A stretch of 64,000 bases of DNA. It comes from Cytobacillus solani (GTDB lineage Bacteria; Bacillota; Bacilli; Bacillales; Cytobacillaceae). The notes under the pieces were generated by a model. It was not told the DNA's origin. It made no database searches and saw only the letters and a list, made by a program, of their open reading frames with translations. Shown here piece by piece: positions 19,513 to 28,543 of the stretch. The position numbers and the translations under genes were made by a program. Within the stretch, counting starts at the first letter, position 1. Every line of letters starts with the position of its first letter. The DNA lies in contig NZ_LJIX01000006.1 in NCBI RefSeq assembly GCF_001420595.1, positions 3,209,058 to 3,273,057 of the forward strand, in the 5' to 3' direction.

Positions 19513-19634
19513 TGTCCAGCTGCAGCGGCTAGGGGCTCGAGGTCATAAGCCATTCCGTCACGAAGGTTAAAATACAACCTTCATGCCGGCTTTTCTTATG
19601 CTTGTCGCCCCTGGGCAAGCCGCTTCGCTTTTCT
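19513..19634 (-). repeat. Interspersed hairpin repeat, type B
   Basis: Full-length inverse-oriented copy of the element at 14866: TGTCCAGCTGCAGCGGCTAGG end, GGGGCTCGAGGTCATAAGCC arm, GAAGGTT/AACCTTC hairpin tip, CTTATGCTTGTCGCCCC arm and GCTTCGCTTTTC end. It stops three bases from the der stop codon. Confidence 0.75.
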
Positions 19635-19636
19635 AG

Positions 19637-20947
19637 TTATTTTCTCTCTCTAGCGTATATCTTAATCGGGGTTCCTTCAAAGCCGAAAGCATCTCTAATT
19701 CTATTTTCTAAGAAACGCTCATATGAGAAATGCAGAAGCTCTGGATCATTTACAAACACAACAAAAGCAGGCGGCTTTACAGCGACTTGTGTTGCATAAT
19801 ATATTCTTAGACGCTTTCCTTTATCTGTCGGAGTTGGATTCATAGCCACCGCATCCATAATGACATCATTTAACACACTAGTCTCTACACGCAGTGCATG
19901 ATTTTCACTTGCTTTATTTATCATTGGAATCAAGGTATGAATTCGTTTTTTTGTTTTTGCAGATAAGAAAACAATTGGAGCATAGTCAAGAAATAAGAAA
20001 TGTTCGCGAATTTTTTGTTCAAATTCTTTCATCGTCTTTTCGTCTTTTTCAACAGCATCCCACTTATTCACAACGATAACGACCGCTCTTCCCGCTTCAT
20101 GCGCATATCCAGCGATACGTTTATCCTGTTCAATAATGCCTTCCTCACCATCAATAACAACCAGAACGACATCAGAACGTTCAATCGCTCTTAATGCCCG
20201 AAGAACACTATACTTTTCAGTTGTCTCATAAACTTTTCCCTTTTTACGCATACCCGCTGTATCAATGATGACATATTTATCCCCATTAAACTTCAGCTCG
20301 GAATCAATCGCATCTCTAGTCGTGCCCGCAATATTGCTCACAATCACTCGATCTTCACCAAGAATTGCATTAACAAGAGAGGATTTCCCAACATTCGGAC
20401 GCCCAATTAAAGAAAACTTAATCACATCATCCTCGTAATCCTTTTGACCCGATTTCGGGAAGTGCTTGGCTGCTTCATCAAGTAAATCACCAAGTCCTAA
20501 CCCATGTGAACCCGAAATAGGGAATGGTTCCCCGAATCCTAATGCGTAGAAGTCGTAAATTTGGTCCTTCATTTCCGGATTATCGATTTTATTTACACCG
20601 AGTACTACAGGCTTCTTTGCTTTATAAAGGATTTTTGCTACCTCTTCATCTGCAGATGTTACACCTTCTCTTCCGTTTGTAAGAAAAATAATCACATCCG
20701 CTTCATCAATAGCAATTTCTGCCTGCTGGCGAATTTGCTCTAAGAAAGGCTCGTCCCCTATATCGATTCCACCTGTATCAATAATATTAAATTCATGTGT
20801 TAGCCATTCCCCTGAACTGTATATACGATCCCTTGTAACACCAGGAATATCTTCAACAATTGAAATTCGAGAACCTACAATTCTGTTAAAAATCGTTGAT
20901 TTTCCAACGTTTGGACGTCCGACAATCGCCACTACTGGTTTTGCCAT
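19637..20947 (-). CDS. der: GTPase Der (EngA), ribosome assembly
   Basis: Double-GTPase needed for 50S subunit maturation. 436 residues, the B. subtilis length. The first G domain has GRPNVGKST near 10-18, DTGG and NKID; the second has GRPNVGKSS near 183, DTAG and NKWD. A KH-like C-terminal domain ends the protein. ATG at 20947 follows AAAGGGGTG; the 12-codon upstream extension is rejected. Confidence 0.97.
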   Translation of the reverse strand: MAKPVVAIVGRPNVGKSTIFNRIVGSRISIVEDIPGVTRDRIYSSGEWLTHEFNIIDTGGIDIGDEPFLEQIRQQAEIAIDEADVIIFLTNGREGVTSADEEVAKILYKAKKPVVLGVNKIDNPEMKDQIYDFYALGFGEPFPISGSHGLGLGDLLDEAAKHFPKSGQKDYEDDVIKFSLIGRPNVGKSSLVNAILGEDRVIVSNIAGTTRDAIDSELKFNGDKYVIIDTAGMRKKGKVYETTEKYSVLRALRAIERSDVVLVVIDGEEGIIEQDKRIAGYAHEAGRAVVIVVNKWDAVEKDEKTMKEFEQKIREHFLFLDYAPIVFLSAKTKKRIHTLIPMINKASENHALRVETSVLNDVIMDAVAMNPTPTDKGKRLRIYYATQVAVKPPAFVVFVNDPELLHFSYERFLENRIRDAFGFEGTPIKIYARERK

Positions 20948-21052
20948 GAACATCACCCCTTTACCTTTATTTCTTTCAAACATTACTTAAACATTCGAAT
21001 GTATCCTAACCTGCAGCCTAAGAACGTACAAAAGTAATTCTTTATAAAATAA

Positions 21053-21072
21053 ACCCTTCTTAAATAGAAGGG
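21053..21072 (-). terminator. Probable terminator of the ypzH operon
   Basis: CCCTTCT-taaat-AGAAGGG with TTTATTTT following on the minus strand. It lies about 480 bp past the ypzH stop, beyond the composite repeat, so the operon transcript probably includes the repeats. Confidence 0.55.
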
Positions 21073-21117
21073 CCTAACTTCATTATATTATCAAAGCAGT
21101 ACCATACTATCAAGAAC

Positions 21118-21550
21118 AAATGCGCAAGCGCCTTAATCACCCCTGACAAGCACAAGACAAGCCTTCCGGAAAGGTGTCCTTTACCTTTCTGGGAGGATTG
21201 ATTGAAATGTGGAGGCGACTGTCCAGGGACGACTGCATAATTCAAGACCTGTAAGAAGGTGTATTTTGCCTTCTGAAAGGGATTGGCTAAAGACACGAGT
21301 TCCTAGGAGCCGCAACTAGACAAGCTTGTGACCTCGAGGTCGACAAAATCGCGACGTCCTCCTAAAAGCTTCACTTTTAGTCGTGCGATGCATCGCTGAC
21401 GAAGCTTTCCTTGTCCTGTCGCATTGTCGACATTAGTACGTCCTGTACGTCAGGGGTAGGCGCTCCTCCTATAAGCTACCGCTTATACTCGTTTGATGCC
21501 TATGCTGCCGAAGTGGTCCTTGTGGAGCTGAATGCAGAAAAACTTGGCAG
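21118..21550 (+). repeat. Composite nested repeat (types B and C)
   Basis: A mosaic of about 430 bp. It starts with the shared left end (ATGCGCAAGCGCC) and a B-type half-hairpin (AAAGGTG/CACCTTT-like, to about 21200). A second B-like unit ending CTAGACA (about 21199-21322) follows, then a C core (about 21323-21455) rich in GTCGAC, GACGTAC and AAGCTT palindromes. The tail (21456-21550) matches the end of the copy at 23510. A 56-bp module in the C core (21358-21413) recurs diverged at 21465-21522. Confidence 0.7.
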
Positions 21551-21555
21551 AGTGG

Positions 21556-21744
21556 TTAATGTTTCACTATTACATATAATTCTTCATTTAATGCGTGTGC
21601 GATTCCGTCAAGAATAGCTTCAAGATTTGCGGCGATCGATTCCATTTCTTCTTTGTTTTCGCAAGAGAATACCGTTGCACCGCTAGGCACCTTCGAAGGA
21701 TTTGTCGTAATAACTGCGAGTATATATTTTTCCAGCACCATCAC
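21556..21744 (-). CDS. ypzH: YpzH-like small protein, capping subunit for YIEGIA protein
   Basis: 61-62 residues, soluble, no membrane segment. Overlaps the stop of the YIEGIA-domain gene (GTGATGG), so the two are translationally coupled. Either GTG at 21744 or ATG at 21741 could be used behind AAAGGAG. Family assignment as the partner of the YIEGIA protein rests on position and on the EKYILAVITTNPSKVPSGA segment. Function unknown, probably sporulation related. Confidence 0.7.
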   Translation of the reverse strand: MMVLEKYILAVITTNPSKVPSGATVFSCENKEEMESIAANLEAILDGIAHALNEELYVIVKH

Positions 21745-22634
21745 GATTGACTCCTTTCTTCGGAAGTATTTCTTTCTGTAGGCATACGAATCGCGTTTTC
21801 AAGGGTCGGTACAGCCCCTATGATCTTTAAAGCCTTATCGATATTTTTCTCTTGCGGCAAGACAAATACTCCTACTCTCCCATCATTTAAATCTCGTTTG
21901 GCGAGCGGCACAAGTGCAGGTGTACCTGAATCCCGATAAACACCCAATGCAGTTGACACATCATGGAGAATCGCTTGTCTCTGCCCTAAATTGGCAATGG
22001 TTGAGCGAGCATTAAAATTCTTTGGTCTAAGAATAAACCCCATTCCATATCTTAAAACTTCTTCTTGTCTTTGCGGAAGTCCGATATTCATTATATAAAT
22101 GTTATCAACATATAAACCTGCACCATCAAAGCGTGGTTTAACATATTCAACATCTACAATATCACCTATTTTGCCCCCCGACATAAGGACTCTTGAGATT
22201 ATTAAGGCAATCACTGCAAAGATGAGTCCAACCCAAATATTGAATAGCAAATAACCAAGAACGCTGACAAGAGAAGTAAAGATGACCAAATAATTTCTGC
22301 TTTCAAAAGCAATAGCTATTCCTTCGATATACGTCTTTCCTCTAGGAACCATTTCGTAGCTATCTAACTCAGTTAATGTATTTCTTTCCATATTCCGTAC
22401 CTCTCGAAATTGGGAAGCAGCTAACGTTAGAAAAGTAATCGCTGTAAATTCTTCATTCAGGATAGATGGGATGGCCACTGATCCAAGACCAGCCGCTATA
22501 AAACCAAGTGCCGTATGAATAATTTTCCCATGAAGATAGGTGGGATACTGGCGATAGTCAGTCCTTAGCATGTATATTCTTGTTAAAGTGCCAATTGTGA
22601 TCCCGAATATAATCGGTAATGTATATTCATTCAT
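21741..22634 (-). CDS. yphB: YIEGIA-domain membrane protein YphB
   Basis: 297 residues. Several hydrophobic segments in the first 170 residues surround the diagnostic YIEGIA sequence (near 102), followed by a soluble C-terminal half. Its start overlaps the yphA stop by 4 bp and its stop overlaps ypzH, so it is the middle of a three-gene operon. Role unknown; conserved in spore formers. Confidence 0.8.
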   Translation of the reverse strand: MNEYTLPIIFGITIGTLTRIYMLRTDYRQYPTYLHGKIIHTALGFIAAGLGSVAIPSILNEEFTAITFLTLAASQFREVRNMERNTLTELDSYEMVPRGKTYIEGIAIAFESRNYLVIFTSLVSVLGYLLFNIWVGLIFAVIALIISRVLMSGGKIGDIVDVEYVKPRFDGAGLYVDNIYIMNIGLPQRQEEVLRYGMGFILRPKNFNARSTIANLGQRQAILHDVSTALGVYRDSGTPALVPLAKRDLNDGRVGVFVLPQEKNIDKALKIIGAVPTLENAIRMPTERNTSEERSQS

Positions 22635-23248
22635 GATAGTTTTTGTTTCTCCCTTTCCAGTTGATTAAAATGTCTTTCATAGAATGACGCTAATGACTCC
22701 ATTCCACTCCACAAAACAATGAGTATCGTTGAAAGTGAAAGAACATCTAAGAATGTCAGTGAACCAATTACATAGGGAAATGAATATTTACTTAAAATAA
22801 GTGCATACAAAAACTCACCTTGGATTGCCCCAAGTACAACGATATACATTCGATGGATTTTTTTTCCATTTAATACAAAAGACAAGAGCATGAGTATGAC
22901 AGCAAGCATCCAATTACGAGGAAAAATAAGCCATACCGGATCAAATAGGGCAAATAAATGGAAACAAACATATGCCAGCATAATAATAAAAGAACAAATT
23001 AATAAATACATCCTCTTTTTCCAATCTAAACGTGCAGCAAAAGAATATAATGGACAGCATAGTAATAGACCAGCAATCGATAACTCAAAATTGAAAAGCA
23101 CAACCGTGTATGGAGAGACAATTATTAATAGTAAAAGAAACAATGATAGCATGAGCCTTGAACGACCATTCTTATTCATAAAAAAGGTTGCTATAATCCA
23201 AAAAAACCATGATACCCAATAAAAGGTTAATCCTTCCAAAATACTCAC
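22631..23248 (-). CDS. yphA: YphA/SeaA-like spore envelope membrane protein
   Basis: 205 residues with about six to seven hydrophobic segments and little else. Position upstream of yphB matches B. subtilis yphA (seaA), implicated in spore envelope assembly. ATG follows AGGAGGTGAGTATTTT with adequate spacing. Confidence 0.72.
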   Translation of the reverse strand: MSILEGLTFYWVSWFFWIIATFFMNKNGRSRLMLSLFLLLLIIVSPYTVVLFNFELSIAGLLLCCPLYSFAARLDWKKRMYLLICSFIIMLAYVCFHLFALFDPVWLIFPRNWMLAVILMLLSFVLNGKKIHRMYIVVLGAIQGEFLYALILSKYSFPYVIGSLTFLDVLSLSTILIVLWSGMESLASFYERHFNQLEREKQKLS

Positions 23249-23367
23249 CTCCTACTATTCCCATTATGGCTGTCTACTATGTACTTTAATCTTTATCAAA
23301 AGAAATAAATAAATTTACGATTAAATTCGCCATACTCGTTCCATGTTAAAGAGAGGGAGGTGTATTT

Positions 23368-23508
23368 ATGGGTAAGGATCGTCAGGAAAGAAAATTAAAA
23401 CAAAGTAAAAAGGTGGAATCAGATCGTGACCAAGCCCTTCATTATCCTGGAGCTACGAAAATGCAAAGCCCTGAAGAAGCTAGAGATTTGAATAATAATA
23501 AACTATAA
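23368..23508 (+). CDS. ypzI: YpzI family small protein
   Basis: 46 residues, hydrophilic and basic at the N terminus (MGKDRQERKLKQSKK), then VESDRDQALHYPGATK and PEEARDL, the conserved block of the YpzI family. Preceded by GGGAGGTG with good spacing. One of the few plus-strand genes. Its coding sequence ends right where a type B repeat starts. Function unknown; the family is found in spore formers. Confidence 0.85.
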   Translation: MGKDRQERKLKQSKKVESDRDQALHYPGATKMQSPEEARDLNNNKL

Positions 23509-23509
23509 G

Positions 23510-23690
23510 AACAAATGCGGAAGCGCCTTCGGAACAATCTTAAACCCGATTGTTCCTGCGGAGATTATTCTAAGAAGCTTTCCTTAGTGCTCACCCCGGC
23601 AAGCATAAGACGCGCATCACGGAAAGGCGTAATTTACCTTTCTGGGAGGCTTGGCTTAGCCCCAAGAGGGGGTAGGTGCTGGAGCTGAAC
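23510..23690 (+). repeat. Interspersed hairpin repeat, type B variant with extra hairpin
   Basis: Starts AACAAATGCGGAAGCGCC, the same 12-base flank as the copy at 21118, and carries the B core (GGCAAGCATAAGACG, AAAGGCG, TACCTTTCTGGGAGG). Just inside the left end a separate stem GGAACAATC/GATTGTTCC (about 23530-23556) and the fragment AAGCTTTCCTTAG of the C module are inserted. It ends GCTGGAGCTGAACGTAG. Confidence 0.68.
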
Positions 23691-23749
23691 GTAGCCAAAC
23701 TATTCACAAAGTGGTACACAACAGATGATTTTAAATTTTCATTTGCAAC

Positions 23750-23784
23750 AAAAAAAGTTCTCGCAAATGCGAGAACCTTTTTTT
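23750..23784. terminator. Bidirectional terminator downstream of fni
   Basis: GTTCTCGCA-aa-TGCGAGAAC, flanked by an A tract and a T tract, can work in both directions: for fni on the minus strand and for plus-strand transcription from ypzI. Confidence 0.85.
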
Positions 23785-23793
23785 GTTAATTTT

Positions 23794-24846
23794 TTATCTT
23801 TGGCTGTATTGCTTTGTATCAATATTTCTTTCATTTAACCAATGATGAGTTTTACCGGAAATAATAATTGGGACTAGTTGAAGCTCTTTTATTGTCCTAA
23901 CACCAAGTGCGGTCATCATCATCGTAATTTCTCCATGAATGAGATGAAGCTCTTCTATTAGAGCATCCACTCCCTCTTTCATCAGGATTTTCAAGAAATA
24001 GCCTGCCACACCGACAGCATCTGCTCCAAGAGCAATAGCTTTTGCTATATCCAAGCTATTTTGTACCCCTCCAGAGCCCAACACTGATAATTCTTTACCC
24101 GCAGCTTTAGCTTCTGCAATAGATACAGTGGTTGAAATTCCCCAATCATTAAAAAAGGAAAATGCATTTTCCCGACGATTATTTTCAATCTTAGCAAAAT
24201 TAGTTCCGCCATACCCACCCACATCTACCGCAGACACACCGATTGAAAGGAGCCTTGATACCGCTTCTTTATTCATACCAAACCCAACTTCTTTTACAAT
24301 AATTGGGACATTTAAACTTTTCACAATATCTTCAATCCGTGTAAGCGCAGAGCAAAAATTCCGATCTCCTTCAGGCATCGTCAACTCTTGGACAACATTT
24401 AAGTGAATTTGCAGCGCATTTGCTTCAATCATATCAACCGCTGTTTTTGCCTGGTCAATTGTTGCCTCACTTCCTAAATTTCCAATCACGATTCCATCCG
24501 GATATGTTGTTCGTATTACCCGGTAAGACTCCGATTCTGCCGGGTCCTTTAGTGCAGACATTTGTGATCCGACAGAAATTGCCATCCCCAGTTCTTTAGC
24601 AGCAAAAGCAAGGTCTCGATTGATTTCTAACGTACGGGTTCCACCGCCACCAGTCATCGCATTGATAAAAATTGGCGAACTTACGGAAAGTTCGCCAATT
24701 TTCGTGTCCAGCTTTACCTGCTCTAAAGAAGTATTTGGCAAGCTTTGATGGATAAAGGTAATATCCTCAAAACCAGCATTTCTTTCCTGCCCAGTTGCTA
24801 GAGCAAGCCGTATATGATCCCATTTTCTTTTTGATCTAGACACCAT
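23794..24846 (-). CDS. fni: Isopentenyl-diphosphate delta-isomerase, type 2
   Basis: FMN- and NADPH-dependent interconversion of IPP and DMAPP, supplying isoprenoids for menaquinone and undecaprenol. 350 residues. Seen: MTGGGG near 64, the conserved [15 protein letters not shown] and [19 protein letters not shown] segments, and the phosphate-binding GSGGVQ and GVAGYF near the C terminus. The ATG is close to GGTGATAA. Confidence 0.94.
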   Translation of the reverse strand: MVSRSKRKWDHIRLALATGQERNAGFEDITFIHQSLPNTSLEQVKLDTKIGELSVSSPIFINAMTGGGGTRTLEINRDLAFAAKELGMAISVGSQMSALKDPAESESYRVIRTTYPDGIVIGNLGSEATIDQAKTAVDMIEANALQIHLNVVQELTMPEGDRNFCSALTRIEDIVKSLNVPIIVKEVGFGMNKEAVSRLLSIGVSAVDVGGYGGTNFAKIENNRRENAFSFFNDWGISTTVSIAEAKAAGKELSVLGSGGVQNSLDIAKAIALGADAVGVAGYFLKILMKEGVDALIEELHLIHGEITMMMTALGVRTIKELQLVPIIISGKTHHWLNERNIDTKQYSQR

Positions 24847-24855
24847 TTATCACCA

Positions 24856-25995
24856 TTATTTTTTTAAATTCTTTAATTGATCCCCAATCATTTCACCGAG
24901 CTGGAATCCTTTTGATTCTTCTGGAAGCTCATAGTCAATTACATATTCCTGTTCTCTTTCTTGCAGTTCTTTAATACTTAATGATAATCGCTGATCCTTT
25001 TCATTTACATCCAGAACTTTCACTTGAACTTCCTGACCCTCTTTTAATACTTCATGTGGAGTTCCAATATGCTTATGAGAAATTTGTGAGATATGAACTA
25101 GACCTTCTACCCCTGGGAATAATTCGACAAACGCACCGTAGGAAACTAATCTTTTTACGACACCGCTAAGTGAACTTCCTTTTGGTGCTTTCTCTGCAAT
25201 ATTGCTCCAAGGTCCAGGCAATGTTTCTTTAATCGATAAAGAAATTCGCTCATTGTCACGGTCAACACTTAACACTTTCACTTGAACCTTTTGTCCTTCT
25301 TCAACTACTTCTGATGGTTTATCAACATGTTCATATGAAAGCTGTGAAATATGAACAAGTCCGTCAATTCCGCCAATGTTAACAAACGCGCCAAAATCAG
25401 TAATTCTTTGTACGGTCCCCTCAATAATCTGACCAGGTTTCAACGAATCAAGTATTTGATGCTTTTGCTTTCCTTTTTCCTCTTCTACTACTGCACGATG
25501 AGAAAGGATTAAGCGGTTCTTATCTTTTTCTAACTCTGCAATCTTAAATGTCATCGTTTTTCCTTTATACTCAGAAAAATCTTCAACAAAAAATGCTTCA
25601 ACAAGTGATGCCGGTACAAATCCGCGCACACCTAAATCAACAACAAGTCCACCTTTAACAACATCTTTAATTTCTGCTTCAAAAATCTCGCCATTATTAA
25701 ATTTCTCTTCAAGCTCCTGCCAAGATTTTTCCGCATCTACTTTACGCTTTGATAAGATTAGTGCTTCTTCTTCCACCTTTAATACTTCAAGGTCTAGCTG
25801 ATCCCCAACTGCAACTACATCACTAGCTTTTTCAACATGAAGACTTGATAGTTCACTAATTGGAATAATTCCATCTAATTTGCTGTCACTAATATCAACG
25901 ATGACTTGCTTCTCTTCCACTTTCGTAACAAGGCCAGAAACCTTATCGCCAACTTCGAAATTTCTCACATCAACTTGATTCATCTCTTCTGACAT
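24856..25995 (-). CDS. ypfD: Ribosomal protein S1-like RNA-binding protein YpfD
   Basis: 379 residues with four S1 repeats, at about 16-85, 100-166, 187-256 and 272-341, the last two most canonical (GAFVNIGGIDGLVHISQLS and GAFVELFPGVEGLVHISQIS). Low-GC Gram-positives have this shorter S1 homologue rather than the six-repeat protein; it is usually not essential. ATG after AGGAGGAATAC. Same order as B. subtilis (cmk, plsC region, ypfD, fni). Confidence 0.92.
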   Translation of the reverse strand: MSEEMNQVDVRNFEVGDKVSGLVTKVEEKQVIVDISDSKLDGIIPISELSSLHVEKASDVVAVGDQLDLEVLKVEEEALILSKRKVDAEKSWQELEEKFNNGEIFEAEIKDVVKGGLVVDLGVRGFVPASLVEAFFVEDFSEYKGKTMTFKIAELEKDKNRLILSHRAVVEEEKGKQKHQILDSLKPGQIIEGTVQRITDFGAFVNIGGIDGLVHISQLSYEHVDKPSEVVEEGQKVQVKVLSVDRDNERISLSIKETLPGPWSNIAEKAPKGSSLSGVVKRLVSYGAFVELFPGVEGLVHISQISHKHIGTPHEVLKEGQEVQVKVLDVNEKDQRLSLSIKELQEREQEYVIDYELPEESKGFQLGEMIGDQLKNLKK

Positions 25996-26147
25996 ATGTA
26001 TTCCTCCTAATTTAAAATGCGAAAAGTGCTTTAGTTAGATGATGCTAAGATTAAATAGCAACCAAACTGTTATACACCTATTCTATTTTAAAAAAATGCC
26101 TTTTATTTAACTTCTTACAAACGACTTCTTTTGTCAAGCAAGAAGGT

Positions 26148-26729
26148 CTAGCGATGTTCGTCAATCAGTTTGCGAATTTCACCCATAATTATTTCTGTTG
26201 TCTCTTCAGCAGAAGCTTTTCTTTCACGTAAATTTTCCATGTCTATCGGTTTTCCGTAAACTACCTTTAATTTTTTAAAAGCCTTGTAAGGACCAATAAT
26301 TGCACAAGGAACAATAGCTGCATCTGTTCGCAGGGCAAAAAAACCAGCACCTGCTAGCCCTTTTTTTAATTCGCCAGTTTGGCTTCGTGTACCTTCTGGA
26401 AACAGTCCTAGAACATGGCCATCCTTTAAAATAGAAAGTCCTTTTCTTAATGCCTCTCGGTCACTCATTCCCCTTTTAACTGGAAATGCATTTAAATGCG
26501 GGACGAGCTTCCCGAGAATCGGAACACTAAATAGTTCTTCCTTTGCCATAAAATGAACAGGCCTTGGGGCATTGATGCCAACCACAGGAGGATCAAAATT
26601 GTGAATATGGTTTGAACAGAGGAGCACACCGCCTTCTTTAGGAAAATGCTCTCTCCCAATTACTTCAAATCGATAGATAGGTTTTAATACTCCATATACG
26701 ACCGATTTTGCAAAAGAGTAAAACGTCAC
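26148..26729 (-). CDS. plsC: 1-acylglycerol-3-phosphate acyltransferase
   Basis: Adds the second acyl chain to lysophosphatidic acid in phospholipid synthesis, at the membrane face. 193 residues, catalytic NHIHNFD (HX4D) near 41, FPVKRG and FPEGTRS motifs. Uses a GTG start at 26729, 4 bp after the cmk stop. The cmk-plsC pairing is common in bacilli. Confidence 0.92.
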   Translation of the reverse strand: MTFYSFAKSVVYGVLKPIYRFEVIGREHFPKEGGVLLCSNHIHNFDPPVVGINAPRPVHFMAKEELFSVPILGKLVPHLNAFPVKRGMSDREALRKGLSILKDGHVLGLFPEGTRSQTGELKKGLAGAGFFALRTDAAIVPCAIIGPYKAFKKLKVVYGKPIDMENLRERKASAEETTEIIMGEIRKLIDEHR

Positions 26730-26732
26730 GAT

Positions 26733-27407
26733 TCATCCGATCCTTTCATTAGCCAGGTTCATAATTTTTTCTACAACCTGTTCAATCGATAAGGCAGTTG
26801 TATCAATTTCAACAGCGCAGTCTGCTTTTTTTAACGGGGCCACTTCGCGTTCAGAATCCAACTTATCTCTTAAAGAAATCTCTTCCTTTAATTTCTCCAA
26901 ATTAGACGAAAACCCTTTTTGAATATTTTCATTATGTCTGCGAATTGCCCTTTCCTCCACAGAAGCTAAAAGGAAGGTTTTCACTTCTGCATTAGGCAGC
27001 ACATGCGTTCCGATATCTCTTCCATCCATAACAACACCGCCATTTACTGCAAAGCTTTGCTGTCTTCTTACCATTTCTTCTCTAACCAGTTTATGTTTAG
27101 CTACAATGGACACAGAATTGGTTACCTCAGATGTTCTGATTTCGCTTGTTACATCCTTTCCATCTAAGTAAATCAATTGACCTTGATTTCCAGGCTGCAG
27201 CTCAATAACTGTTTCATTTAATATTTTCATTAGATCGTGTTCATCTTCTAAGTTACTATTGTTTAAGATTGCTTTATACGTTAATGCCCTGTACATAGCA
27301 CCTGTATCAATATAAATATAAGAAAGTTTTTCTGCTACGATTTTTGCAACTGTACTTTTCCCAGCAGCTGCTGGCCCATCAATTGCAATTGAAATTTTAT
27401 TCGTCAT
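26733..27407 (-). CDS. cmk: Cytidylate kinase
   Basis: Phosphorylates CMP and dCMP. 224 residues with the P-loop GPAAAGKST at 10-18, the DTGAMYRA nucleotide-binding segment and [13 protein letters not shown] after TAGGAGG. Confidence 0.96.
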   Translation of the reverse strand: MTNKISIAIDGPAAAGKSTVAKIVAEKLSYIYIDTGAMYRALTYKAILNNSNLEDEHDLMKILNETVIELQPGNQGQLIYLDGKDVTSEIRTSEVTNSVSIVAKHKLVREEMVRRQQSFAVNGGVVMDGRDIGTHVLPNAEVKTFLLASVEERAIRRHNENIQKGFSSNLEKLKEEISLRDKLDSEREVAPLKKADCAVEIDTTALSIEQVVEKIMNLANERIG

Positions 27408-27530
27408 AATGCCTCCTAAAATAACCTTAATGCTCTATTTTAGATTATATTTTAACATATGATGATACAAAATGAGCTTTTTTAATCTTTACTTAAAAAT
27501 AAAAAGTAAGCAGACAATTTGTCTGCTTAC

Positions 27531-27710
27531 TTATTTCCCTTTAAATGTTTCTAGCAATTCCATGAAATTATTATCTGTCACACCTTCATACTGGCTGATC
27601 TGATTTAATTCGGGAAAAGCATTCAATTTGTGAAAAAATATTTGCGTAATAATTAGGAATAAACATTGTATTATGGCAATTTTCACTAGGATTCTTTCAA
27701 ATGTCTTCAT
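27531..27710 (-). CDS. ypfB: YpfB-like small membrane protein
   Basis: 59 residues with one N-terminal membrane helix (about 8-28) and a short soluble tail. The ATG at 27710 has GGAG eight bases upstream. Location between cmk and the PilZ gene matches B. subtilis ypfB; function unknown. Confidence 0.7.
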   Translation of the reverse strand: MKTFERILVKIAIIQCLFLIITQIFFHKLNAFPELNQISQYEGVTDNNFMELLETFKGK

Positions 27711-27780
27711 CACAATCGCTCCGCTCTTTTTTACTTTACGATTAGTATGCGATCATTTTGAAAAAATTATTCCATCATTT

Positions 27781-28437
27781 TTATTCTAACCCTTTTTTCT
27801 TATACGCGAGCTGTCTATCAAAACAAAAACGAAGAAGCATTTGACGGTCACTAGGCGAAGTATCTACAAATTGGACAGAAGCGACAGGCTTTGAATCCTT
27901 TTTCTCGAGCACCCTAACTATTTTGCTCTTTAACTTTAAATAATGAATTTCTCCATTTTGCATTGGCAATACAAACAAGTTATGTATCATCATATTTGGT
28001 TTAATCACTGATGAATTTTGGCAGATAATCGCTGCTCCGCCAGCACTAATATCCTCTGTTATAGATATCATTGGAGAAAATTCCATATGTATAGGATGCA
28101 TCGCAACATCGACAGCTGTTTCTACTCTGACAAATTGTCTTCGCTGAATTCTAACTAATTGTTCTTCACCAGGATAGGAAAGAACAATCATTGGAATCTT
28201 CTGTTTCACCCTTCTAAGGACTTCCGTTTCAAATAAATACACAGAACCATCCTCAGAAACAAACGTCCCTTTTAATTGAGTGCCATCCATCAAAAATACT
28301 GTTTTATTGGTATCCATATTAATCGGGTAATCGATATATATTTTGCTCTCTGACTTTTCAACAATCTTACATTTATATTTTTCAACTTTTTCAGAATGAC
28401 TAGGTTCTAACAGTAAAACATCACCAATATTTATCAT
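27781..28437 (-). CDS. ypfA: PilZ-domain c-di-GMP receptor YpfA
   Basis: 218 residues. An N-terminal YcgR-like domain is followed by a PilZ domain with the c-di-GMP-binding RRQFVR motif near 118 and the distal DISAGGAAI motif. The B. subtilis homologue (MotI/DgrA) binds MotA and slows flagellar motors when c-di-GMP is high. ATG at 28437 gives the family length; the ribosome site is weak, and a 24-codon longer frame cannot be excluded. Confidence 0.87.
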   Translation of the reverse strand: MINIGDVLLLEPSHSEKVEKYKCKIVEKSESKIYIDYPINMDTNKTVFLMDGTQLKGTFVSEDGSVYLFETEVLRRVKQKIPMIVLSYPGEEQLVRIQRRQFVRVETAVDVAMHPIHMEFSPMISITEDISAGGAAIICQNSSVIKPNMMIHNLFVLPMQNGEIHYLKLKSKIVRVLEKKDSKPVASVQFVDTSPSDRQMLLRFCFDRQLAYKKKGLE

Positions 28438-28543
28438 ACAGACCACACTTTCTTGTTCAAAAGGATCATCTAGATACTTAATTATGACATGGATAAACAG
28501 TTTTGTCATTCATATTAAAAGGAAAAGCCTTGCGGCTTTTCCT

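Noticed and set aside
21060-21617. Open frames on both strands inside the composite repeat
   Set aside because: They follow repeat modules, have no ribosome sites and change between copies.
26018-26035. ATGCGAAAAGTGC upstream of ypfD as a repeat end
   Set aside because: Only a dozen bases match and no core or opposite end is present.
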